Origin: Methyloversatilis sp.
GTDB lineage: Bacteria > Pseudomonadota > Gammaproteobacteria > Burkholderiales > Rhodocyclaceae
Length of the DNA: 64,000 nucleotides
Assembly (NCBI GenBank): GCA_016791045.1
Contig: JAEUNO010000031.1
Span: 159,470 to 223,469 of the forward strand
Reading direction: 5' to 3'
Under the pieces are notes generated by a model that was given only the letters and a program-made list of their open reading frames with translations, was not told the origin of the DNA and made no database searches. Position numbers and translations under genes: made by a program. Shown one piece after another: positions 54,784-63,681 of this stretch (its first letter is position 1; each line of letters begins with the position of its first letter).

Positions 54784-55593
54784 TCAGCGCATCGGCGGCA
54801 GGCGGCTGGCGCGCACCGCGGCTTCGATCGCCGCGCCATTGCGCGGCTCGGCTTCGACCCATTCCTGGGTGACGGCCTGCAGTCGGTCCCATTCCTGATC
54901 GTTTTCGTGCTGGATGGCGCGCAGGAAGAACGGCTTGTCCGCTTCGGCTGCGGCCCAGAAGGGCGGCGTCGTGGCAGCGACCGGCAGCTCGACGTCCTGT
55001 GCATTGTCCAGCCCGGCCTGCATCCATTCGGTCGGCACCGCGAAATGGCGCTTCATGCCCGGGATGAAGAAGGTCAGCACGCCGACCAGACGGCCTTCGG
55101 CGTCGAACAGCGCGCCACCGGAGGCGCCTTGCTGGAACTGGGCATCGGTTTCGATCACCACGGCGTTGTCCATCTCGTGCAGTGCGGTCACCTGTCCGAC
55201 GCTCATCGACAGCGCCTTGCCGCCGGAAAATCCCATGGCATGCACTGCGTCGCCGATCTTCAGCGTGCGCGACGATGACACCTCGACCGGACGCGCCATC
55301 GGCTGGGCAATGCTCAGCAGACACAGGTCGTGCCGCGTGTCGACCGAGCGCGCCTGCGCCGGGACGCCGGTGCTGCCGCGCGCGACGATGACGTTTTGCG
55401 CGCGGCCGACGACGTGGCAGTTGGTGATCACATGTTTCGCGTCGAGCTGCACGCCGGTGCCGCTGTTGATGCGGCCGTCCGGGGCCGCCGCAAGGATTTT
55501 CACCATGTGCATCGAAAGCTGTATGTAGCGCTCGGCGCTCGCCTGGGCGCCGGTGGCAAACAACAGCATCAACAGCAATCCGGGGATGCGCAT
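54784..55593 (-). CDS. Secreted trypsin-like serine protease
   Basis: 269 residues with signal peptide (MRIPGLLLMLLFATGAQA) and an S1-like protease domain. Catalytic His60 (TNCHVV), Asp89 (RHDLCLL) and Ser158 (GASGGALF) are all present. No PDZ domain follows, so it is a stand-alone protease rather than a DegP homologue. The last 70 residues are helical. ATG 55593 follows AAGGAGA. Periplasmic; substrate unknown. Confidence 0.85.
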   Translation of the reverse strand: MRIPGLLLMLLFATGAQASAERYIQLSMHMVKILAAAPDGRINSGTGVQLDAKHVITNCHVVGRAQNVIVARGSTGVPAQARSVDTRHDLCLLSIAQPMARPVEVSSSRTLKIGDAVHAMGFSGGKALSMSVGQVTALHEMDNAVVIETDAQFQQGASGGALFDAEGRLVGVLTFFIPGMKRHFAVPTEWMQAGLDNAQDVELPVAATTPPFWAAAEADKPFFLRAIQHENDQEWDRLQAVTQEWVEAEPRNGAAIEAAVRASRLPPMR

Positions 55594-56013
55594 GATGATT
55601 CTCCTTGCAGCCGTCGGGCAGCGGATGGAACCCGGCGGCGATGAATGGACTAACGGAACATGTGGTGGAACCTTGTGGGTTTTTTCCGCGTGGTGCGGTG
55701 CACAACACTAAGCGTAAATCGTGCCAAGCCCTCGTATCTGTGCGCGAGGGCACTCACGTCCAGATCCTGTAAACACGGTCTTTGTGGCAGAAACGACGTC
55801 ACAGGGCGCAACGCAGCCGGTTTTGTGCGCCGCCGCATGATTGACGTGTCAGACAAAGGATGACGAGGGCGCCGCGGGAGCGTTGAAGTCTGCGACGCCC
55901 AACCCTCCGACGTTGCAGATTGCCACTCGGTGCGGGCGGGTAAACGGTGCAGCGGGCGCTGCACCGTGAGGCAGTGTGCCCCGTTGTGGTGCGGGTGCAG
56001 CGTCGGGCCTAGT
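55594..56013. other. Intergenic region
   Basis: About 420 nt with no credible gene. It holds the terminator candidate of the response-regulator operon (55944-55967) and, presumably, the promoter of the protease gene. A 67-codon plus-strand open frame (55660-55863) lacks a ribosome-binding site and recognisable features and was not called. Confidence 0.5.
55944..55967 (-). terminator. Hairpin terminator candidate after the response regulator
   Basis: Near-perfect palindrome ACGGTGCAGCG / CGCTGCACCGT; the minus strand continues TTTACC. The stem is strong but the T tract is short. Confidence 0.5.
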
Positions 56014-56652
56014 TCAGGCTTCGATCAGCCCGTTGCGCAGCGCAATCAGTGTCAGCTCGGCCTGGTTGGACGCGCCGAGTTTCTGCTTCACGTTGTACAG
56101 ATGGGTGCCGATGGTCGAGGTCGACAGGTGCAGGGTTTCCGCGATCTGGTTCACCGACTGGCCGCGCGCGAGGTGGATGAACACTTCGAATTCGCGTTCC
56201 GACAGCGCCTCGACCGGGTTCTGTGCGCCGGTCACGTCCTGCATCGCCAGCTTCTGTGCGATTTCGGCGTCCAGATACATGCGTCCGGATGCCACCGTGC
56301 GCACCGCGTCGATCAGCGCTTCCGGCGCACCGCGCTTCGACAGATAGCCGGTGGCGCCCGCCTTGAGCACGCGTTTGGGATGCGCCGTGTCTTCATGCGC
56401 CGACAGCGCCAGGATGCGCACGCCCTTGTCGCGCGCCGTCAGCCGCCGCACCGCCTCGATGCCGCCCATGCCGGGCATCGACAGGTCCATCACCACCACG
56501 TCCGGCTTCAGTTCGGCGTAGCGCACATAGGCGGTTTCGCCGCTGTCCGCCTCGCCGACGACCTCGATGTCCTCGCACGCGGCCAGCAGCAGCTTGAAGC
56601 CCATGCGCACGACGGCATGGTCATCAACCAGCATCACCTTGATCGGGCCCAT
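56014..56652 (-). CDS. NarL/UvrY-type response regulator
   Basis: 212 residues: receiver domain with phospho-acceptor Asp56 (VVVMDLSMPG), Asp10/Asp11 and Lys near 106, and a C-terminal LuxR HTH (LSEREFEVFIHLARGQSVNQIAETLHLSTSTIGTHLYNVKQKL). Cytoplasmic DNA-binding regulator, partner of the histidine kinase encoded 21 nt upstream. Targets are unknown. Confidence 0.92.
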   Translation of the reverse strand: MGPIKVMLVDDHAVVRMGFKLLLAACEDIEVVGEADSGETAYVRYAELKPDVVVMDLSMPGMGGIEAVRRLTARDKGVRILALSAHEDTAHPKRVLKAGATGYLSKRGAPEALIDAVRTVASGRMYLDAEIAQKLAMQDVTGAQNPVEALSEREFEVFIHLARGQSVNQIAETLHLSTSTIGTHLYNVKQKLGASNQAELTLIALRNGLIEA

Positions 56653-56673
56653 TGTTTTTCGTCTCCCCTTGTC

Positions 56674-58020
56674 TTATTCGAGTGGCAGCCGGGCCACGAC
56701 CTGCGTGCCGCCGCCGTCACGCGCCGTCACGTCCAGTTCTCCGCCGAGCGCCTGCGCGCGTTCGCGCATGCCGCGCACGCCGTGATGACCGCGCTTGAGC
56801 GCCCAGCCTTCGGCCAGCCCGCTCCCGTCATCCTCGACTGTCAGATGCAGGAACTGTTCAGTGCCGCGCAGCGAAATCATGATTTTCCCTGCACTGGCGT
56901 GTTTCAGCGCATTGGTCACCGCTTCCTGCACGATGCGGTAGGCCGCCAGCTTGAACGAGTCGCCCGGCGCTTCCGGCAGATCGGACATCTGCAGTTCGAA
57001 CTGCATGTGCGGATGGTGACGCCGCCATTCGGCGACCAGATCGTCCAGCGCGTCTTCCAGCCCGAGATTGTCGAGGGCCAGCGGGCGCAGGCGCGGAATG
57101 ATGCTGTGCATGACGTCGTACAGATGATCGGCCGTGTCGACGATGAGCTGCGCCGCCTCGGCGCTGCGCGGGTCGCTCTGCGCATCGCGGCGCGCGATCG
57201 ACAGGCCCATGCTCTTGATCGCCGTGACCGCCTGACCCATTTCGTCGTGCAGCTCGCGCGCGATGTCGCGCCTTTCCTCCTCGATGCGGCTCTGGATGAA
57301 TTGCGTCAGTTCGCGGTTCTCTTCCAGATGGCTGCGCGCCTCGAGCGCTTCCTGCCGCGCCGTCATGTTGTCTTCGATCGACTGCGCCATGCGGTTGAAC
57401 GCCTGCGCCATCGAGCCCGCCTCGCGTCCGGGCAGCTCTTCCAGCCGCGTGTGGTAGTCGCCGGCGCGCATCTGTTCCAGCCCGCGCACGATGCGGTTGA
57501 ACGGCCGCGTCGCGCGCCCGACCAGCCAGAACACCAGTGCATTGCCCAAGACCAGCGCGATCGTGCCCGCGATCAGCAGGCGCACGGCTTCGTCCCAGCC
57601 GTCGAGAATGGCGCGCGAGGCGTCGGCTGCGATCACCAGCCGCGCACCGTCGTTGAGCGTGATTTCCTGTCGCGGCTTGCGCGGCAGGATGGCGTTCGAA
57701 TACCAGTCCGGCGCCTCGCGCCCTGCCTTGTAAGGCGACGGCGGCGACGCATAGAGTTCGGTGCCGCTGCCATCGACCAGACGGATGTCGGTGGCGCGCA
57801 CACGTCCCAGGCGGTGCATGAAGTCGATCAGCGCAGGCGAGCCGCTGTTGGCATACACCAGCGTGACGCGTGACAGCAATTGCGTGGCCACCCGATTCGC
57901 GGCCTCGATCTCTTCGCCGACTGCGCGCCGCGTGCCCATCAGCTCGAGGGTCAGCATGGTGCAGGTGAAGGTCAGGATGACCAGCGCGATCAGCAGATTC
58001 AGTTTCAGTCGCAGGCTCAT
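56674..58020 (-). CDS. Membrane histidine kinase (HisKA_3 type)
   Basis: 448 residues: membrane helix (8-28), periplasmic sensor of about 130 residues, second helix (about 160-182), HAMP, coiled coil, a HisKA_3 phosphotransfer domain with His258 (ARELHDEMGQ) and HATPase_c (VTNALKHASAG, EDDGSG, GHHGVRGMRERA). Cognate to the NarL-type regulator downstream. Start overlaps the pip stop (ATGA). Signal unknown. Confidence 0.9.
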   Translation of the reverse strand: MSLRLKLNLLIALVILTFTCTMLTLELMGTRRAVGEEIEAANRVATQLLSRVTLVYANSGSPALIDFMHRLGRVRATDIRLVDGSGTELYASPPSPYKAGREAPDWYSNAILPRKPRQEITLNDGARLVIAADASRAILDGWDEAVRLLIAGTIALVLGNALVFWLVGRATRPFNRIVRGLEQMRAGDYHTRLEELPGREAGSMAQAFNRMAQSIEDNMTARQEALEARSHLEENRELTQFIQSRIEEERRDIARELHDEMGQAVTAIKSMGLSIARRDAQSDPRSAEAAQLIVDTADHLYDVMHSIIPRLRPLALDNLGLEDALDDLVAEWRRHHPHMQFELQMSDLPEAPGDSFKLAAYRIVQEAVTNALKHASAGKIMISLRGTEQFLHLTVEDDGSGLAEGWALKRGHHGVRGMRERAQALGGELDVTARDGGGTQVVARLPLE

Positions 58021-58988
58021 GCGCACACTCCGGGCCAGGCGGCGAAGTCGCCATCGCGCGCGTGGGCATCGACGGCCGACACCAGCAGCGCGACGCTGGC
58101 CGGATGGAAGGGGTCGTGTCCGGCCCCCTGCGCCCAGGCCAGTGTGCTGCCGTGCGCGGTGCGGTGCGCGCGCCAGGCGTTCTGCGGCCGGCACACCAGA
58201 TCGTGGCTGCCATGCACGATAGCCACCGGCAGCCCGTGCAGATGCGCGATGGCATCGAGCACCTTCGCTTCGCCGAGAAAGCAGCGGTGGGCGAGGTAGT
58301 GCGCCTGTACGCGGTAGCGGTTGCGCAGCGCCGGCCATTCGTCATCGGTGGGCGGAGCAGGCAGCGCGGTATGCGGCCAGCTGCCGAGGGCGTATTCCCA
58401 GTTGCGCCAGGCCAGCACGGCGTGATCGACGCGCGCCGCATCGCCCGACGACAGTGAGCGGTCGAGCCACACGACGATGCGATCGCGCCAGCGCGCCGGC
58501 ACCGCCTGCATCAGCGCGCCGTGCGCCTCGGGGGCGAGGGCCGCCGCGCCGTGGAAAAACCAGTCGAGATCGGCGCGCCCGGCGAGGAACACACCGCGCA
58601 GGATGAGCCCGCTGCACGCTGCACAATGGCGTGCCGCCCAGACGGCAGCAAGCGTCGAGCCCCAGGAGCCGCCGAACACCAGCCAGCGGGCTATGCCCAG
58701 ATGGGCGCGCAGCGCCTCGATGTCGGCCACCAGCGCATCGGTGTGGTTGTGGGCGATGTCGCCGCCCGGTGTGCTGCGGCCGCAGCCCCGCTGGTCGAAC
58801 AGCACGACGCGGTCGCGTTCCGGATGGAAGAAGCGGCGCTGGCGCGGCGAGCAGCCCGAACCCGGACCGCCGTGTACATACAGTGCGGGCAGGCCGTCCG
58901 GATTGCCGCATTGTTCGTAGTACAGGCGATGGCCATGCCCGACGTCGAGCCAGCCGGTGTCGTACGGTTCAATCGGAGGATGCAGCAT
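58017..58988 (-). CDS. pip: Proline iminopeptidase
   Basis: 323 residues, alpha/beta hydrolase of peptidase family S33. Oxyanion motif HGGPGSG, nucleophile Ser108 in GGSWGS, catalytic His near the end (GAGHDPF) and Asp in HGSHDLVCR. Cleaves N-terminal proline from peptides in the cytoplasm. Its stop overlaps the histidine kinase start. Confidence 0.9.
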   Translation of the reverse strand: MLHPPIEPYDTGWLDVGHGHRLYYEQCGNPDGLPALYVHGGPGSGCSPRQRRFFHPERDRVVLFDQRGCGRSTPGGDIAHNHTDALVADIEALRAHLGIARWLVFGGSWGSTLAAVWAARHCAACSGLILRGVFLAGRADLDWFFHGAAALAPEAHGALMQAVPARWRDRIVVWLDRSLSSGDAARVDHAVLAWRNWEYALGSWPHTALPAPPTDDEWPALRNRYRVQAHYLAHRCFLGEAKVLDAIAHLHGLPVAIVHGSHDLVCRPQNAWRAHRTAHGSTLAWAQGAGHDPFHPASVALLVSAVDAHARDGDFAAWPGVCA

Positions 58989-59074
58989 GGGCGGCGCGTG
59001 GTCGGGCGATTCGGTCGGGCGTCGATGTTAGCCCATGCATGCCTGCACGACACCGGCCATGTGACAATCGCGCC

Positions 59075-60220
59075 ATGGACGACCGCAACCATCGGGTGGA
59101 ACAGTACGGGCAGGTGTTCACCCGCGACGACGTCGTGGCGCAGATGCTCGCGCTGCGTCGCAATGCCGGGCGGGTGCTCGAACCTTCGGCGGGCGACGGC
59201 GCGTTCTCGTCGCGCCTGCCCGGTTGCACCGCCATCGAGCTCGATCCGTCGGTGGCGCCGGCCGGCGCGCAGGTCATGGATTTCTTCGACTACCCGCTGA
59301 CCGAGCGCTTCGACACCATCATCGGCAATCCGCCCTATGTGCGGCACCAGGACATCCTGCCGGCGACGCGCGCCCGGCTGGCGAGCGAGCTGTTCGACCT
59401 GCGCAGCAACCTCTACCTGTTCTTCATCGAGAAGTGCGTGCGCCACCTCAATCCGGGCGGCGAACTCATCTTCATCGTGCCGCGCGAATTCACCAAGCTG
59501 ACCGCCGCGCGCCGGCTCAATGCCTGGCTGTTCGAGCAAGGCAGCATCACCGACTTCATCGAAACCGGCGACGCGCGGGTGTTCGGCGCCTATGTGCCGA
59601 ACTGCGCAGTGTTCCGCTTCGAAAAGGGACGCACGGACCGCCGCATGCACGACGGCCGGCGCTTTCATTGCGAACAGGGGCAGCTCATGTTCCTGCGCGG
59701 CGACTACGGCGTGCCGCTGTCGGCACTGTTCGATGTGCGCGTGGGCGCCGTGTCCGGTGCCGACGACGTGTTCGTGCATCCCGAAGGCAATATGGAATTC
59801 GTCTGTTCCAGCACCGTCGACACCGGCCGCACGCGGCGCGCCTTCTTCGATGTGCGCAACGACTGGCTGGAACAGCACAAGGACCGATTGCAGGCGCGCC
59901 GCGTGCGGCCGTTCGGCGAACACAACTGGTGGCGCTGGGGCAGGGTGCATCACCGCTCGGACGCGGCGCGCATCTACGTCAATGGCAAGACGCGCAAGCC
60001 GCGTCCGTTCTTCCTGCATGACTGCCCGCATTACGACGGCGCCGTGCTCGCGCTGTTCGCGCGCTCGCCGGCGCTCGACATCGCGCGGGCCGCGAGCCTG
60101 CTCAACGATGCGGTCGACTGGGAAGAACTGGGCTTCGTGTGCGACGGGCGTTTCCTGTTCACGCAGCGCAGCCTGCAGACCTGCGTGCTGCCGGACGACT
60201 TCCGTGCCTTGCTCTCATGA
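59075..60220 (+). CDS. Solitary N6-adenine DNA methyltransferase (Eco57I/TaqI-like)
   Basis: 381 residues. SAM motif EPSAGDGAF (36-44), catalytic NPPY (85-88), and a C-terminal region likely to read the target. No restriction endonuclease or specificity subunit is adjacent, so it appears to be an orphan methyltransferase or a housekeeping modification enzyme. ATG 59075 was chosen as the first start after the divergent pip gene; the frame runs back into pip. Target site cannot be predicted. Confidence 0.8.
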   Translation: MDDRNHRVEQYGQVFTRDDVVAQMLALRRNAGRVLEPSAGDGAFSSRLPGCTAIELDPSVAPAGAQVMDFFDYPLTERFDTIIGNPPYVRHQDILPATRARLASELFDLRSNLYLFFIEKCVRHLNPGGELIFIVPREFTKLTAARRLNAWLFEQGSITDFIETGDARVFGAYVPNCAVFRFEKGRTDRRMHDGRRFHCEQGQLMFLRGDYGVPLSALFDVRVGAVSGADDVFVHPEGNMEFVCSSTVDTGRTRRAFFDVRNDWLEQHKDRLQARRVRPFGEHNWWRWGRVHHRSDAARIYVNGKTRKPRPFFLHDCPHYDGAVLALFARSPALDIARAASLLNDAVDWEELGFVCDGRFLFTQRSLQTCVLPDDFRALLS

Positions 60221-60337
60221 AAATCCTGAGCCTTCTTTCGTGACCGGCCCGAGGTGACGCGCCGGCGGTCGGCGCACTATTCGATTCATGCACAGCGCGT
60301 TGCTGTGAAGCGAAGCGAAATCATCGAGGAGACACAC

Positions 60338-60412
60338 ATGAACTGGCAAACCCCGAAGGCGACCGACCTGCGTTTTGGCTTTGAAATCACGATGTACATC
60401 GCCAACCGCTGA
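60338..60412 (+). CDS. pqqA: PQQ precursor peptide, stand-alone
   Basis: A 24-residue peptide starting MNWQTPKATDLRFGF and containing E-I-T-M-Y (Glu16, Tyr20), the Glu and Tyr that are cross-linked to make pyrroloquinoline quinone. ATG 60338 follows GAGGAG. A terminator follows within 22 nt, and pqqBCDE are not next to it, so it is an orphan copy serving biosynthesis genes elsewhere. PQQ is the cofactor of methanol dehydrogenases. Confidence 0.93.
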   Translation: MNWQTPKATDLRFGFEITMYIANR

Positions 60413-60433
60413 ACACAGCGATTGCGAACGAAG

Positions 60434-60458
60434 AAAGCGGGCATTGCCCGCTTTTTTC
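60434..60458 (+). terminator. Rho-independent terminator of pqqA
   Basis: AAAGCGGGC, loop ATT, GCCCGCTTTTTT. It begins 21 nt after the pqqA stop, making pqqA a single-gene unit. Confidence 0.92.
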
Positions 60459-60516
60459 TTTGGTGCGTCGCGAATGCCGCATCAAGGCTTCGTCCGCCAC
60501 ATGTCCCGCCCCTTCG

Positions 60517-61338
60517 TCACCGCTTGTGCGCCGCCCGCCATTCCCGCGGTGACAGCCCGGTCTGTGCCTTGAAGGCACGCGACAGCGCGGCCTCTCCTCC
60601 ATAACCGACTTCATCGGCGATCAGCGCCAGCGTTCGCCCCCGACGCAGTGCCTGCTCGGCCAGGCCGATGCGCCAGCGCTGCAGGTAGGCACCCGGCGTG
60701 CAGCCCACGGTGTCGCGAAACGCATTGGCAAAAACGCTGCGCGACATGCCGGCACGCTCGGCGAGCGCCTCCAGCGACCAGTCCTGCGCCGGGTTCTCGT
60801 GCATCGCCACCAGCGCAAGGCGCAGGCGCGGGTGCGACAGTCCGGCCAGCATGCCCGCGCCGGTCCGGCCCGCTTCCATCAGGTGTCTGAGCACCTGCAC
60901 CAGCAGCACTTCGAACAATCGATCCAGCACCGCCTGACGGCCGCAGTACTGGTGTGACGCCTCGTCGAACAGCAGATCCAGCACCGGTCCCGCACCCAGG
61001 ATGTCGTCCAGCGCCAGACAGGTGAAGTCCGGCAGCGCCGCGGCGATCGGATTGGCGGCGCCGCCGGAAAAGTGCATCCGCGCGCACGCAAAGTCGGCGC
61101 CGTGTGTCGGGTCGGTGACGAAACGGTAGGCAACCGGTCGCGGAAACAGCAGCAGGCTGGGCCGGGTCACGCGCTCGATGCCGCCCGCATGATGCACGTC
61201 GGCTTCGCCGGCGCGGATCAGGTGCATGCGGCCGCTGTCACCGGCGTCCAGTTCGGTGAGGCCGCACAGCGCGCCGGTGTTGAACACGCGCGCGCTGACC
61301 GAAAAGTGCGCCAGCAAGGCTTCAAGTCTGTCGGTCAT
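60517..61338 (-). CDS. AraC-family transcriptional regulator (cupin_6)
   Basis: 273 residues: N-terminal cupin-like domain ([37 protein letters not shown]) and two C-terminal HTHs ([57 protein letters not shown]). Divergent from ohr with 123 nt between starts, so it may control that gene and itself. Effector unknown. Confidence 0.85.
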   Translation of the reverse strand: MTDRLEALLAHFSVSARVFNTGALCGLTELDAGDSGRMHLIRAGEADVHHAGGIERVTRPSLLLFPRPVAYRFVTDPTHGADFACARMHFSGGAANPIAAALPDFTCLALDDILGAGPVLDLLFDEASHQYCGRQAVLDRLFEVLLVQVLRHLMEAGRTGAGMLAGLSHPRLRLALVAMHENPAQDWSLEALAERAGMSRSVFANAFRDTVGCTPGAYLQRWRIGLAEQALRRGRTLALIADEVGYGGEAALSRAFKAQTGLSPREWRAAHKR

Positions 61339-61461
61339 GGTGTGTTCGATACTCCAGGTGAAGTTTTCAGGACTATACGTTGCGTTCGGTATCTCGTGCA
61401 GGCGCAAAGTTCGTCCTGCCAACCGGCATTGCCTCACCCACTCAACGCACAGGAGTCAGCC

Positions 61462-61890
61462 ATGTCCATCGAAAAAGTCCTCTACACCGCCCAGGCCACT
61501 GCCACCGGAGGCCGTGAAGGCCGCGCCGTATCGTCCGACGGCGTGCTCGACCTGCAGTTGTCGACCCCGCGCGAACTGGGCGGCGCCGGCGGGGCCGGCA
61601 CCAATCCCGAGCAACTGTTCGCCGCCGGCTATTCGGCCTGCTTCCTCGGCGCGCTGAAGTTCGTCGCCGGCCAGAACAAGGTCGCGCTGCCGGCCGCCAC
61701 GCAGATCACCGGCCGCGTCGGCATCGGCGCCATCCCGACCGGCTTCGGCATCGAGGTCGAACTGACCATCGCCGTGCCCGGCCTGCCGCGCGAACAGGTC
61801 GAAGCGCTGGTCGCGAAGGCGCACATCGTGTGCCCGTACTCGAACGCCACCCGCGGCAACATCGACGTGACCCTGGTCATCGCCGACTGA
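61462..61890 (+). CDS. ohr: Organic hydroperoxide reductase
   Basis: 142 residues of the OsmC/Ohr family. Reactive Cys60 (YSACFLGAL) and Cys124 (HIVCPYSNA), with the Ohr-type N-terminus ([20 protein letters not shown]). Reduces organic hydroperoxides using lipoylated proteins. ATG 61462 follows AGGAG. The usual regulator OhrR is absent; an AraC gene is divergent instead. Confidence 0.92.
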   Translation: MSIEKVLYTAQATATGGREGRAVSSDGVLDLQLSTPRELGGAGGAGTNPEQLFAAGYSACFLGALKFVAGQNKVALPAATQITGRVGIGAIPTGFGIEVELTIAVPGLPREQVEALVAKAHIVCPYSNATRGNIDVTLVIAD

Positions 61891-61934
61891 ACTTCCCGAA
61901 CCGACATCGTCCCCGACACAGAAAGGAAACCATC

Positions 61935-63158
61935 ATGAAAGCCATTCGCCATGCCCTCGCACTGACCGTGCTGGCCGCCGCCCTCGCAGCACCCACCCAT
62001 GCCGCCGAGCCCGTCAAGGCCGCGACCCGCTCCGCTGCCGTGGTCAAGAAGACCGAAAACTACGTCACCACCCGCGACGGCGTGCAGCTCTATTACAAGG
62101 AATAGGGTGTGCTCCCCGCTGGTTTCGCGGGGGGGGTGGGCCCCGGGGGGGCGCCACCCGGGCGCCCGCCCGGGGCCCGCGGGGTTGTCGCACCACGCCC
62201 CCCAACGCAGTGCGCAGCCGCCTTCGCGCCAACCCTCTGGGCCGGTACTTGAGGGCGCTCATGGCTGCGTTACGGCGACTTGACTGACGGCCAGTCAGTC
62301 AGCGTCGCCGCGCCTTGCCCTGAACGCCCTCAAGTGCCGGCGCGACGGAAAAACCTGCTGGGAGCACACCCTTTGTCCAAGAACGGCCCGGTCGTCACCT
62401 TCAGCCACGGCTGGCCGCTCAGTTCCGATAGCTGGGAATCGCAGATGCTGTTCCTCGCGTCGCAGGGCTACCGGGTGGTCGCCCACGACCGGCGCGGCCA
62501 CGGCCGCTCCAGCCAGCCGTGGCACGGCAACGACATGGACCACTATGCCGACGATCTGGCCGCCGTCATCAAGGCGCTTGATCTGAAGGACGTGACCCTG
62601 GTCGGCTTCTCGACCGGCGGCGGCGAAGTGGCGCGCTACATCGGTCGCCACGGCACCAGCCGGGTGAAGAAGGCGGTGCTGGTCAGTTCGGTGCCGCCGA
62701 TGATGCTGAAGACCGCCGACAACCCGGGCGGCCTGCCGATCGAGGTGTTCGACGGCATACGCAAAGGCTCGCAGGCAAACCGCTCGCAGCTCTATCTGGA
62801 CATCGCATCGGGTCCGTTCTACGGCTACAACCGTCCGGGTGCGCAGCCGTCGCAGGGGCTGATCCAGTCCTTCTGGGCGCAGGGCATGCAGGCCGGGCAC
62901 AAGAACACCTACGACTCGATCGCGGCGTTCTCGGCCACCGATTTCCGCGCCGACCTGAAGAAGTTCGACGTGCCCACGCTGGTGATCCACGGCGACGACG
63001 ACCAGATCGTGCCGGTCGACCTGTCAGGCAAGGCGTCGGCCGCGCTGATCCGCAACGCCGAACTGATCGTCTATCCGGGTGCGCCGCACGGGATCACCGA
63101 TACGCACAAGGATCGGCTGAATCAGGACTTGCTGGATTTCGTGCGAAAGCAAGGCTAA
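61935..63158 (+). pseudogene. Secreted alpha/beta hydrolase (haloperoxidase-like), split by an insertion
   Basis: The N-terminal part (61935-62105, 56 residues) carries a signal peptide ending THAA and TTRDGVQLYYKE; it stops in TAG at the junction with the insertion. The C-terminal part resumes at about 62374 with [20 protein letters not shown], nucleophile FSTGGGEV, and the catalytic region [10 protein letters not shown] ... APHGI, ending TAA 63156-63158. Both parts together match a full arylesterase/haloperoxidase. Removing 270 nt would restore the frame. An in-frame start in the insertion could give a leaderless fragment lacking the first strand, but activity is unlikely. Confidence 0.82.
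62104..62372. mobile_element. MITE-like palindromic insertion, about 270 bp
   Basis: Terminal inverted repeats AGGGTGTGCTCCC (62104-62116) and its complement (62360-62372), extending imperfectly to 19 bp. Inside is a nested palindrome with arms GCCGGTACTTGAGGGCG (62241-62257) and the near-complement at 62325-62341. Within that is another hairpin (62273-62288 with 62294-62310) with the core TGACTGAC/GTCAGTCA. No protein is encoded, so it would be a non-autonomous element. A target duplication could not be fixed. Confidence 0.72.
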
Positions 63159-63160
63159 GC

Positions 63161-63192
63161 GAAACCCGCTCCCGCGAAGCGGGCCGGGTTTC
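63161..63192 (+). terminator. Rho-independent terminator after the hydrolase
   Basis: GAAACCCG/CGGGTTTC outer stem with a CCCGC/GCGGG inner stem, 2 nt after the hydrolase stop, followed by GTTGTT. The T tract is modest. Confidence 0.7.
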
Positions 63193-63681
63193 GTTGTTCA
63201 GTGGCGGGTGAAACGCAGCAGTTATAGATGTTTCAGACGAGCGTTGACGAAAAGGTCGACGTCGACGCGCAACCCGTGTCGTCAGCGTTGGAGCACCAGC
63301 AGTCAGACGAAGTCCTTGCGTCGCCCTCGCCGCAAGTATTCGACCACAAAATCGCTGCAGTACCCGTGTGAAGCGCCCAAGTCGTTCTGATACAAATGCA
63401 CGTGTAGCAGCGAACCTAACCGAACTGGCTGATGACCGTCATTACCGCGGTAATGACGGCCTACGTACACGCTGTAAATTGCGTTTTGGGTAGCTGGCGT
63501 CCAGTTGGTAGACCACGTTTTCTCCTGCGGCGGCTTGCAACGCGCCGGACACTGAATATGCATGGCGCCGGTCCGGCACTCCAATGGTCGAGGGGCAAAT
63601 TTCTGCAAAGCGATCACTACTTGCCGGGACAGGGCCGGATCAGTATTTACTGTCATACGCTGACATGTTATAAATCGTGCC
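63193..63681. other. Non-coding stretch with a perfect 24-bp palindrome
   Basis: About 490 nt of lower GC than the surroundings. At 63436-63459 lies a perfect palindrome of two CCGTCATTACCG half sites. A second short inverted repeat TGTCA-N5-TGACA (63651-63665) and a TATAAA (63669-63674) lie just before the next gene. A minus-strand open frame (63303-63749) shows no recognisable domain and was not called. Confidence 0.5.
63436..63459. promoter_or_regulatory. Perfect 24-bp palindrome, possible operator
   Basis: Half site CCGTCATTACCG repeated in inverted orientation without spacer. It lies 223 nt upstream of the His/Cys-rich gene. It may be an operator of a dimeric regulator; no assignment can be made. 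Confidence 0.45.
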
